Assembly: GCA_030649165.1 (NCBI GenBank)
Contig: JAUSGG010000060.1
Span: 1-52,059, forward strand
Source of the DNA: Armatimonadota bacterium
GTDB taxonomy: Bacteria > Armatimonadota > UBA5829 > JAUSEB01
DNA length: 52,059 nt
Direction: 5' to 3'
The position numbers were made by a program, and so were the translations under genes. The notes under the pieces were generated by a model that saw nothing but the letters and a program-made list of their open reading frames with translations, had not been told where the DNA came from and searched no databases. Position 1 is the stretch's first letter, and each line of letters begins with the position of its first letter. Below are positions 1 through 7,269 of the stretch, one piece after another.

Positions 1-1650
1 GTTGTAGCACACCACCGAGAAGTGATGTCCCGATGAGTTATCGGAGAGTACCATTTCGCTGCCGATATTGGCCCCGGTCGAGTCCAAACGGCGCCAGTGG
101 ATGACATATCCATTTTGCCAGGTGATGCAGTACTCGTTTCGATCTGGGTTGTAGCATACGTAGTCCCACCACTGCAGGCCGCCCCCTGATACCAGATACG
201 GATCGTTGATCAGCTCTCCGCTGACGAACACGCGCTGGTTATACGCGCTCCACGCGCCCCAGCCCCGGGCGTTGTGGACGCGGACAAAAACGTAATGGTT
301 CGTGGACGGCGTGAGGGATCCCGACATAGCTGTCCCGGTCGAGGTGACCGTTCCGCTGTACCAAACCTGACCGGAGTCCCACACAATGGAGGAGTCCGGA
401 TTGTCTACCGTGTTGATGCGGACCTGATACGCATCGTGAGGATCGCCTTCCCAGACCAAATCGGGCCGGTTTGCGCCGAGGACTTCCCCGCGCGCCGGCG
501 AGACTACGATCGGGGCCGCGGGCGGGCTCGCCCCCCATGTCACCTGGACCTGCTTGGCATCGATGCCGCCGAACCACGATACCAACTCGCGGACCATTTG
601 CCAATCGGTAGTGTACGTGCCCTCCGTTTGCGGAGCCGTCATATTGAACTCAAACGTGTATGCGCTGCCGGGAGCCACGGTGGGCCCGGCTGACATATTC
701 TGCCTTCCGCCCGCAAATGGATCCGAGCCAACCGCTCCCAGCTTGTACTCCCCGACGCTCTGCCAGTAGCTGTTGCCGGTGTTCTGCATCGTAACGGACA
801 CACTGTACGTAAGGCCTGGGAACATAGTGGCCGGGATCGTATCGCCGGTCGGCGTCGCGTTGTCCACGAGTCCGCCGGATGTGGGCGCAAAGTGCCACGG
901 ACGCTGCTCGGCGCTTCTTCCGGACCAGATGATGTAGTCGATCTTGCCTTGCCACAGTGTAGTGGTATTCCCAAAGCTTCCAAGCAGGAGACCGGTCCGC
1001 GATACGCCGTTGTGGTCGATGAGGGCTGATTGGCTGCTGAAAGCGCCTGCGCTGACGAGTTGGGTCCAATCGGATGGATTAGCGCTCCAATCGGAGCCGT
1101 CGGAGACCCACAGGTCATAGCGGAATGCCGGGGTCGCGTCGTAGTACCAGCGAAGGGCATAAATGCGGTACGACAACGTGCCGCCGGGAACGGTGACGGA
1201 GGTTCCTCCGTTATAGGTGGTGGTGTTCCCCTGGGCGTCCTTGATGTTGACCGCGCCGTCTCGCACTCCGACGACGACGGAGTGGTTTCCCGAGGCGGAA
1301 GAGTAGCCGAATGTGCCGTTGGTGTTGCCGCCACTGACGAACTCAACGCGGGACATGACCAGACCCTGCGTCGAGGAGATGCCGACGGGGTCCCTGTACA
1401 TGCGCATGTATCTGGTCGAGTCGCTGTCGTTGATGCTCCAGACACCGTTCGTTCCGGCGTCCGCCTGGCCGGTGGAGAAGTCAGCGGACTTGGTAAGGCC
1501 GTCTCCTTGAACACCCGCGATAGTCCAGCCGTCCGTCGTCAGGGTTTTCGTGCCGTCAGCGTCCCACCGGACGTTCTGGGCGCGCGCTCCCGAGGTGACG
1601 AAAAGCGCCGCCGCCGCGCTCAGAGAGACGAGCGCAAGTCTCAGCCTCAT
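1..1650 (-). CDS. Secreted multidomain protein, N-terminal 550 residues (runs off left edge)
   Basis: The frame is open without a stop from ATG 1650 to base 1, so only the N-terminal part is present. GGGAGA lies just before the ATG. Residues 1-24 are a signal peptide ending in an Ala-rich AxA site. Residues about 30-245 look like a concanavalin/LamG-type beta domain. About 255-372 resemble the NBR1-type Ig-like domain (NTGNSYW core, then TDWQMV and WFGG). About 375-477 form an FN3-like domain. From 478 on there is a motif of the NPDxxEYxxxW...DSTGANIG type, as in bacterial beta-propeller repeats. It is probably an extracellular or surface carbohydrate-binding protein. The FN3-like module resembles the one in the 1158-residue protein at 43954-47430. 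Domain names are by eye; no catalytic role is claimed. Confidence 0.8.
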   Translation of the reverse strand, partial: MRLRLALVSLSAAAALFVTSGARAQNVRWDADGTKTLTTDGWTIAGVQGDGLTKSADFSTGQADAGTNGVWSINDSDSTRYMRMYRDPVGISSTQGLVMSRVEFVSGGNTNGTFGYSSASGNHSVVVGVRDGAVNIKDAQGNTTTYNGGTSVTVPGGTLSYRIYALRWYYDATPAFRYDLWVSDGSDWSANPSDWTQLVSAGAFSSQSALIDHNGVSRTGLLLGSFGNTTTLWQGKIDYIIWSGRSAEQRPWHFAPTSGGLVDNATPTGDTIPATMFPGLTYSVSVTMQNTGNSYWQSVGEYKLGAVGSDPFAGGRQNMSAGPTVAPGSAYTFEFNMTAPQTEGTYTTDWQMVRELVSWFGGIDAKQVQVTWGASPPAAPIVVSPARGEVLGANRPDLVWEGDPHDAYQVRINTVDNPDSSIVWDSGQVWYSGTVTSTGTAMSGSLTPSTNHYVFVRVHNARGWGAWSAYNQRVFVSGELINDPYLVSGGGLQWWDYVCYNPDRNEYCITWQNGYVIHWRRLDSTGANIGSEMVLSDNSSGHHFSVVCYN

Positions 1651-1782
1651 TCTCCCTACCTCCCTTGCTTACATTATAGCCTACTCCGCCGGTTTTGGTT
1701 AGAGAAGTATGAGTTCAGAGCTTGCCGGATCCAACGGAGACACTAAAGTCGAGGAGAAATGAGACCAATCACCATCCGCTGC

Positions 1783-1831
1783 ACTGATCACAGATCACCG
1801 TTCACTGTTCACTGATCACGGTTCGCTGTTC
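1783..1831. repeat. Low-complexity GTTCACTGTTCACTGATCAC repeat
   Basis: Degenerate copies of a TTCACTG / TGATCAC unit fill the junction after the regulator gene and supply its last codons and stop on the minus strand. A closely similar run occurs at 8739-8782. Confidence 0.6.
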
Positions 1832-2926
1832 CGCCTTATCCTCCGTCACCACTTTGGGTTTGAGGAAAATCCGGATCGGCTCGGCCCCGCCGATGCCCTC
1901 TATCCGGTCGAGCAGGACCTCGGCGGCCCGCAAACCCATCTCATAGGTCGGCTGCGCCACCCTGATAAACGGCACGTCCAGACCTTCGTCCACTCCGAGC
2001 TCATCGAAGAACGTGGCAATCTCGATGTCCCGTGGGACCTCCAGTCCGGCGTCCAGCGCGGCGCGGCAGGCGGCCCAGGCGTACGGATCGTTTACGGTGA
2101 AAACGGCTGTTATCGGATCGGGCAGCCGGCGCAGATACACCATCGTGTGTCTGAAACTGATGGCGCCCGGATACTCCATTGGCGGGCAGACGAGCTCGGG
2201 GTCGGGATCGATGCCGTTGTCCATAAGGGCCTTTTCGTAACCGGCGCGCCTCTGCTCCAGCGCCGTGTTGCGCGAAGTGAGGGCCGAGAAGTGGGCAATC
2301 CGTCTGTGCCCGCGCTCAATGAGGATTCTGGTCGCTTCGTAGGCCCCCCAGAAGTTGTCCGTGACGACGAAATCGCTGGGAATGTCCTCGAAGAAACGGT
2401 CGATCAGAACGATTGGAGGACCAGTGTAAAGCAGCTCTTTCAGCAGCTCATAGTTGGGGTCGCGATCGACGGGCCAGATTATGAAACCGTCCACGCGCTC
2501 CCTGCGGTGCTTTTCGATCTCCCGGGCTTCCGCGAGCGCGGAGTTGCTGGTGTCGGTGAGAACGAGCTTGTAGTCTTTCTCCTGCATCGCGTGAGCGGCG
2601 CCTTTTACGATCTCTCCGGGAATGCGCATATTGCGGCGCAGCGGGATGGAGAGGGCGATCGTCTGGGTGCGCGACCTTATGGGCCGCTCGCGCCAACTCG
2701 ATACAAAAGTGCCGTTGCCCTGCTGACGAACCAGCACTCCCTCCTGAACTAGCGCAGACAGGGCACGGCACACCGTAAACCGGCTGACGCCAAATCGCTC
2801 AGCCAGTTCGCGCTCGGGAGCTAGACGCTCACCGGGCTTCATGTTCTGCTCTATGATCTCCTGACGGAGTATCTCCCTAACTTGCTGGTAGCGAGATACG
2901 CCATCCAGCCGCCCTAACTTGTTCAT
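1802..2926 (-). CDS. GntR-type transcriptional regulator with LacI-like sugar-binding domain
   Basis: A 374-residue repressor-like protein. Residues 1-75 are a GntR winged helix (RYQQVREILRQEI, then LAPERELAERFGVSRFTV and a wing with QQGNGTFV). About 80-365 is a periplasmic-binding/LacI-type effector domain (GFIIWPVD, VVTDNFWGAYEA, RRIAHFSA, YAWAACRAALDAGL). This architecture is known from AraR-type regulators that respond to sugars. ATG 2926 is preferred because GGAG sits 5 nt before it; an in-frame GTG at 2944 lies upstream without a good site. The last residues come from a low-complexity repeat. A near-consensus promoter and a palindromic operator candidate lie directly upstream, suggesting autoregulation. 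The effector is unknown; a sugar from the glycosidase genes is a guess. Confidence 0.88.
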   Translation of the reverse strand: MNKLGRLDGVSRYQQVREILRQEIIEQNMKPGERLAPERELAERFGVSRFTVCRALSALVQEGVLVRQQGNGTFVSSWRERPIRSRTQTIALSIPLRRNMRIPGEIVKGAAHAMQEKDYKLVLTDTSNSALAEAREIEKHRRERVDGFIIWPVDRDPNYELLKELLYTGPPIVLIDRFFEDIPSDFVVTDNFWGAYEATRILIERGHRRIAHFSALTSRNTALEQRRAGYEKALMDNGIDPDPELVCPPMEYPGAISFRHTMVYLRRLPDPITAVFTVNDPYAWAACRAALDAGLEVPRDIEIATFFDELGVDEGLDVPFIRVAQPTYEMGLRAAEVLLDRIEGIGGAEPIRIFLKPKVVTEDKAEQRTVISEQ

Positions 2927-2997
2927 GGCCACTCCGGGCCGCACTTCCCATGTGTGTGAAAGCCGGCGCTAAACGCATCTTTCATTGCGGCCAGTCC

Positions 2998-3017
2998 TGG
3001 TTCAGTTAACTGAACCA
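2998..3017. promoter_or_regulatory. Perfect 20-bp palindrome, candidate operator of the GntR-type regulator
   Basis: TGGTTCAGTTAACTGAACCA is its own reverse complement. It lies about 10-30 nt downstream of the predicted start of the regulator transcript and 72 nt before its ATG, a position that would block transcription if bound. Perfect symmetry of this length fits a dimeric GntR/LacI-type protein. Binding is inference. Confidence 0.55.
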
Positions 3018-3032
3018 TTGGCCGACGTTGAT

Positions 3033-3061
3033 AATGTACCACGAACGAGCCTGTCTGTCAA
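3033..3061 (-). promoter_or_regulatory. Sigma70-like promoter of the regulator gene
   Basis: On the minus strand TTGACA (3061-3056) is followed after exactly 17 bp by TACATT (3038-3033). The predicted start is near 3026, giving a leader of about 100 nt that contains the palindrome at 2998-3017. Confidence 0.6.
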
Positions 3062-3331
3062 TACGAAGAAAATTGGTTTGATCAAAATCAGGTATTATTA
3101 CCAGCCACGTTCTGAATGGCCGCCAGGAGTGGCCTGATGGTGCAGTCCAATGTATTGGACTGGTTGGCAGCAATGGCAGCGTTGGTGGTTGTCGGCTGTC
3201 AGATCTGTCGGACAGGTCCGACCCTTCCGACTCCTTCGACTCTCTCTCCAACCTTGACACACCGCCAAAGCGAAGGTATCCTGAACTCAGAAGATACACG
3301 CCGGGCAAAGGCCGGCGCGCCCATTCACATA
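3062..3331. other. Divergent intergenic region upstream of the corrinoid operon
   Basis: No gene is supported here. The reading frame of the corrinoid protein stays open back to 3116, but that extension is Thr/Pro-rich and unlike the family. A perfect 10-bp palindrome, TTTGATCAAA, lies near 3076-3085, and TATTAT close by could be a -10 element on the plus strand. No clear plus-strand promoter with both boxes was found, and no cobalamin-riboswitch consensus was seen. Confidence 0.4.
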
Positions 3332-3952
3332 ATGGAAGACCTCATAAAAAGCGTTCTTACAGGGGATAGCCGTCAAGCCAGGGAAGACGCCGCCAGGCTC
3401 GTGAGTTGTGGGACTCCGGCGCAGGCCATAGTCGTGGACGGCCTTGCTTCGGCTATGAGTCAGCTCGACAGCAAGTGTTCAGTGGACGACTTCGACCTCC
3501 TCGCCATTATGCTCGCCGGCAGGTGCGTGCTGCAGGTAATCGACTTCCTCTACCAGTCCGATGCCGTTTCCGCATCGTGGTCGAAGGGCGTCGCCGTTCT
3601 CGGCACAATACAGGGCGACGTTCACGATTTGGGCAAGAACATCGTTAAGGCCGTGTTCTCCGGGGCCGGATACCAGATAGTAGACCTCGGCACGGGCGTG
3701 GCGCCTCGACGGTTCGTGGAAGCCGCGGGGGAGACGCAGGCGGATTTCATCATGGTTTCCAGCCTGCTTACCACGTCTCTTGCGAACATCAAACCGATAC
3801 GCGATCTGCTGCCCGGCAACAACGGAGCGCTCGTGATCGCGGGAGGCGCCGCAGTCGAGCAGGCGTCGGCCGCCGACCTGAACGTCGATTTCACCGCCGC
3901 CAACGTCTTTGACGGGCTTCGCTTCTGTGACAACAAGGTGGGAGCGTCATGA
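3332..3952 (+). CDS. Stand-alone corrinoid (B12-binding) protein, MtaC/MtbC-like
   Basis: A 206-residue cytoplasmic corrinoid protein. Residues 1-85 are the helical cap (starts MEDLIKSVLTGD) and 86-206 the Rossmann-like B12 domain. The lower-ligand signature D96-x-H98-x-x-G101 (GDVHDLGKNIV), the VSSLLTTS loop and the GGAAV loop are intact. Such proteins carry a methyl group between a substrate methyltransferase and a second methyltransferase. ATG 3332 is chosen because it matches the family start; no good Shine-Dalgarno precedes it, and the frame is open to 3116. Its TGA overlaps the next ATG (ATGA), implying translational coupling. No substrate-specific MtaB/MttB-type partner or reductive activase is in the window, so the methyl donor is unknown. 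Confidence 0.88.
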   Translation: MEDLIKSVLTGDSRQAREDAARLVSCGTPAQAIVVDGLASAMSQLDSKCSVDDFDLLAIMLAGRCVLQVIDFLYQSDAVSASWSKGVAVLGTIQGDVHDLGKNIVKAVFSGAGYQIVDLGTGVAPRRFVEAAGETQADFIMVSSLLTTSLANIKPIRDLLPGNNGALVIAGGAAVEQASAADLNVDFTAANVFDGLRFCDNKVGAS

Positions 3953-4956
3953 ACTCACTCGACCGTGTGTCCGCGGCTATCCACATGCAGCCGGTTGATA
4001 GAACGCCGGTCATCCCGCTCATCGCCGGGTGGACGGCGGGCTTCACCGGACGCAAGCTCAACGACTATCTACTGGGCGGTGATTGCATGGCCGCGTGTCT
4101 CCTGGAAGCGCAAGAGCGGTTGGGACACGACGCTATGCTGATCTTCGCCGATATCGCCTTGGAGGCCGAAGCCGCCGGGACAAAGCTGGAGTATGTGGAA
4201 GGCCAGCACCCCAACCTAGCTGAATACGCCGTGAACGCCACGGAAGACGTCGCCCGCCTTCGACTGCCCGACCCGCAAGAGTCGGGCCGAATGCCCGGAG
4301 CGCTGGAAGCGTGCAGCATTATGCGGCAGTCAGTCCGCGACGAGGTAGGCGTCGTGGGGCTGGTAACCGGACCGATGTCCATCGCGGCCAATCTGACTTT
4401 CATCGGCGACCTGCTGTATATGATCGCCGACGATCCGGCGGCCTTCCGCGCGCTCCTCGATTTCGCTCTGGAGGTGAGCGCCGTCTACGCGGCCTCTCTG
4501 ATCACAGCCGGGGCGCATTGCATCAGTATAGCCGATCCGGCCGGAACGCCGACGGCCTTGCCCAAGGACATCTTCCGCGAGGAGTATATCCCGCGCGCCC
4601 ACCGCCTTGTCGAACGCGTCAAAGAATCGGGCTCGCCAGCTGTCGGGTTCTTCCTGTGGGGGCTTGGTCCGGACACTTTGCCCGACTGCGCATCGACTGG
4701 AGCCGACGTTTTGCACCTCGACCACCAAATCCCGCTGAAGAATGCATTCAGCATCGTTCCCGACAAGTGTGTCGCCGGCAACATCAAGGCTTACGCATTC
4801 GCCAATGACAGCCCGGCCTTAATGAAAAGCGCGTGCCGTGAGGCCATAGAGTTATCACAAGGCCGGAACGGGTATATACTGGCGTCCGGAGGCGAGGTCC
4901 CTCTCGACGCAAAAGCAGAGAACATCGCCGCAATGATCGAAACGGCCCGGAGTTGA
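3949..4956 (+). CDS. Uroporphyrinogen decarboxylase-fold methyltransferase homologue (MtaA-like) lacking zinc ligands
   Basis: A 335-residue UroD-fold protein of the MtaA/MtbA/CmuA group, which normally moves a methyl group from a corrinoid protein to a zinc-bound thiol. Family landmarks include MQPVDRTPVIP near the N-terminus, GPMSIAANL around 141-149 and GNIKAY around 277-282. The Zn motif H-x-C...C is replaced: by eye F235-L-W237 stands where HxC belongs and G315 (ASGGEVP) where the last Cys belongs, with normal spacing between them. It should therefore not activate a thiol in the usual way. ATGA overlap with the corrinoid gene and a 4-nt gap to the GAF/SpoIIE gene place it in one operon. 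Tetrahydrofolate chemistry, binding-only or sensory roles are open. Confidence 0.82.
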   Translation: MNSLDRVSAAIHMQPVDRTPVIPLIAGWTAGFTGRKLNDYLLGGDCMAACLLEAQERLGHDAMLIFADIALEAEAAGTKLEYVEGQHPNLAEYAVNATEDVARLRLPDPQESGRMPGALEACSIMRQSVRDEVGVVGLVTGPMSIAANLTFIGDLLYMIADDPAAFRALLDFALEVSAVYAASLITAGAHCISIADPAGTPTALPKDIFREEYIPRAHRLVERVKESGSPAVGFFLWGLGPDTLPDCASTGADVLHLDHQIPLKNAFSIVPDKCVAGNIKAYAFANDSPALMKSACREAIELSQGRNGYILASGGEVPLDAKAENIAAMIETARS

Positions 4957-4960
4957 TCAC

Positions 4961-7180
4961 ATGAACCTTCCCTTGCCCGCACGGGCATTGTCCAAACTCA
5001 TACAGGCCATCGGCTATGTTTCGTCTAACCGGGAGGACATTTTCGACCTGGCGGCGGGGCAAATCATGGAGCTTTTTGACGTCGACGTCTGCTTCTTCTC
5101 CGTTCCCGCAAAGGACGGCGGGATGCGAGTCGCCGGAGTGAAGAGTTCCGACCGGCGATTGGAGAACGCCCTTGCTGGAAAGGTCTTCGCCAATCCGTGC
5201 CCTGCGTTCAGGGACGGTATGCTTGTTTGCGTGCACGACACGGCGGCGGATGACACGTGCTCCGACGGTCTGCTTCGCGGTTGGGCAGGATCTCACCTCT
5301 GCGTCCCGCTGACGATTCGAGGGAACCGACTCGGGAGTATGACCGTGGCCGCGAAGTCCTCTCACATGTTTTCTCCGGAGGAGATAGACCTTTACCTCTC
5401 GATTGCCTCGCTCGTGGCGATTGCGGTCCAGAACGCGGATATGTACTCCGTGTCCGAACGCCAGGCTTGCGAATTGCGGGACCAGGTGCGAGAGAAAACC
5501 CGCAAAGTCAGCGCCGTGAACCGCATTTCCGAACGGATAAACGCCGCCACCTCACGAGAAGAGGTGATGGCCGCCCTGACGGACGGCATCAACGATATAG
5601 CAGCGTGCGACGCGGCTACAGTAGCGTTGATCGACGGCGGCTCGGTGACAGTCTCGGTCGTCCGCGGAAACCCGCCCGGCATTGCCTCGGAACCTGTTCC
5701 TCTGTCCGAGACGGCGCTCGGGGAAGTTGCGAAAGCCGGCAAGGCCCGTGTCCACAGCGGGGGCGTCCCGGACCACGCCAGGTATCTGGTCGGTCGAGGC
5801 CGCTCATTCGCCATTGCGCCGCTGGTCGCGGGCGACAGAATCTTCGGCTCCTTGAACATGGCCAGGACGCGCTCGCCCAACCTGAAGCACTCGGACCTGC
5901 CGAATCTCGTGCAGGTCGCCGGACAGGTCGCCGCCGCGCTGATGCGGATCGAGCTGTTCGAGCGCGAACGAAACGCGGCGTCGGAACTGAAGACGCTGTA
6001 CGACGCATCGAGCGCGTTCACTTCCACAGTCCGTATGCGCGATACGCTCAGGATCATCAGCCGGCAATTGGCCGAAGCGACACGAAGCGCGGCGTGCCTG
6101 CTGTTCAAACTGGACGGCGAGTCCGTCACGCTTGCGGCCTCCTACGGCGGATCCATCGACCGCGCCCATCCGTCACTTCGCGTAGCCGTGCCGCCGAACT
6201 TCCTCCGATCCGCGTCGTCTGCCAGGCAAGTCACGCCGGAGGAACAGACCGGCTCCGCCCGCGGATGGTTGAAGGCGCTGGCCAGGCATCTTGGCGAGAA
6301 TATCATGCTCGTGCCGATCGTGGACAGAGACGAACCTGTGGCGGCGGCAATCGTCGCCAGGCCGGGCGACCCCTTCGGCGAAGCGGACCTCCGCGTCGCA
6401 TCCGCGATAGCGGGGCAAGCGGCGGTCGCGATCCAGGCATCGCAGGTCTACGAGCACGAGCGGACCATCGCCGAGGTGTTCCAGAAGAGCCTGCTGCCTC
6501 CCCCGGACTACAGACGGGCGAAACTATGCGTAGCCGGCAAGTACCAGCCCGCCCTGGAAGAAGCCGATGTGGGCGGGGATTTCTACGACATCATTGAGAT
6601 CGACGATGATCTGGTCGGCATAGCGGTCGGTGACATCTCGGGCAAGGGCCTGATCGCCGCCACACAAGCCGCGGCGGTTCAACACATGCTGGAGGCTTAC
6701 GCGATCGAGGACCCGTCTCCCTCCGTAGCCCTGGCAAGGCTGAACAACGCGGTATGCCACTCCCTGCGCGAGGGCTTTGCGACACTCTTCTACGGACTGA
6801 TCGACCTGAAACGCTGCACATTGACTTACGCTAACGCGGGCCACGAACTGCCGGTAAGGATGAGCAACGGGAGGCCCTGCCACCCGCTTGAGGTGACAGG
6901 CCCGGCGCTCGCGATTTCCCCCGACGCGATCTATTCGGACCTGACGATTGAGATGGGCGAACGCGACCTGGTCTTGTGCTACACGGACGGAATCACCGAG
7001 GCGCGCCGCGGCGAGGGGTTCTGGGGATACGAAGGGCTGGTCGAGGCTCTGCGCGACTGCCCATCTCACGAGCCAAGGATCGTAGTGGACCATGTCTACG
7101 AAAGGGCCCTGGAGTACTCGCGCGGGCGGCTGGCGGACGATGTGGCGTTGTTGGCGATCACACAAGGGGAGGGGTTTTAG
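4961..7180 (+). CDS. Triple-GAF sensor with C-terminal SpoIIE/RsbU-type PP2C phosphatase
   Basis: A soluble 739-residue signalling protein. There are three GAF-like domains (about 20-165, 185-330 and 345-495) joined by charged helices, then a SpoIIE-type PP2C phosphatase (about 510-735). The phosphatase carries its metal-binding acidic motifs (EADVGGDFYDI, GDISGKG, YTDGITEAR, LADDVALL) and the FQKSLLPP lead-in typical of RsbU-like enzymes, so it should be active on a phospho-Ser/Thr protein such as an anti-sigma antagonist. GAF domains bind small ligands, nucleotides, haem or bilins; the ligand is not predictable. A GGAG site precedes ATG 4961. It sits 4 nt after the methyltransferase-like gene, which suggests that corrinoid or one-carbon status feeds this switch. 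No anti-sigma partner lies nearby. Confidence 0.9.
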   Translation: MNLPLPARALSKLIQAIGYVSSNREDIFDLAAGQIMELFDVDVCFFSVPAKDGGMRVAGVKSSDRRLENALAGKVFANPCPAFRDGMLVCVHDTAADDTCSDGLLRGWAGSHLCVPLTIRGNRLGSMTVAAKSSHMFSPEEIDLYLSIASLVAIAVQNADMYSVSERQACELRDQVREKTRKVSAVNRISERINAATSREEVMAALTDGINDIAACDAATVALIDGGSVTVSVVRGNPPGIASEPVPLSETALGEVAKAGKARVHSGGVPDHARYLVGRGRSFAIAPLVAGDRIFGSLNMARTRSPNLKHSDLPNLVQVAGQVAAALMRIELFERERNAASELKTLYDASSAFTSTVRMRDTLRIISRQLAEATRSAACLLFKLDGESVTLAASYGGSIDRAHPSLRVAVPPNFLRSASSARQVTPEEQTGSARGWLKALARHLGENIMLVPIVDRDEPVAAAIVARPGDPFGEADLRVASAIAGQAAVAIQASQVYEHERTIAEVFQKSLLPPPDYRRAKLCVAGKYQPALEEADVGGDFYDIIEIDDDLVGIAVGDISGKGLIAATQAAAVQHMLEAYAIEDPSPSVALARLNNAVCHSLREGFATLFYGLIDLKRCTLTYANAGHELPVRMSNGRPCHPLEVTGPALAISPDAIYSDLTIEMGERDLVLCYTDGITEARRGEGFWGYEGLVEALRDCPSHEPRIVVDHVYERALEYSRGRLADDVALLAITQGEGF

Positions 7181-7182
7181 GG

Positions 7183-7224
7183 TTAGGTTATAGGGTTATA
7201 GGGTTGTAGGGTTGTAGGGTTGAA
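7183..7224. repeat. Telomere-like tandem repeat, 8-bp (R)TAGGGTT units
   Basis: About five head-to-tail 8-bp units of the form TAGGGTTA/G follow the stop of the phosphatase gene. No gene or hairpin is visible. Its origin is probably replication slippage. Confidence 0.7.
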
Positions 7225-7269
7225 GGGGACGACGAACGATGCTGCAAGCTGACATCTGACGGCTGACAG

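Noticed and set aside
3062-3331. Cobalamin riboswitch upstream of the corrinoid operon or the BtuF-like gene
   Set aside because: The conserved B12-box sequence was not seen in either upstream region.
3116-3331. N-terminal extension of the corrinoid protein
   Set aside because: The extension is unlike the family and has no ribosome binding site; residues from 3332 align with the standard start.
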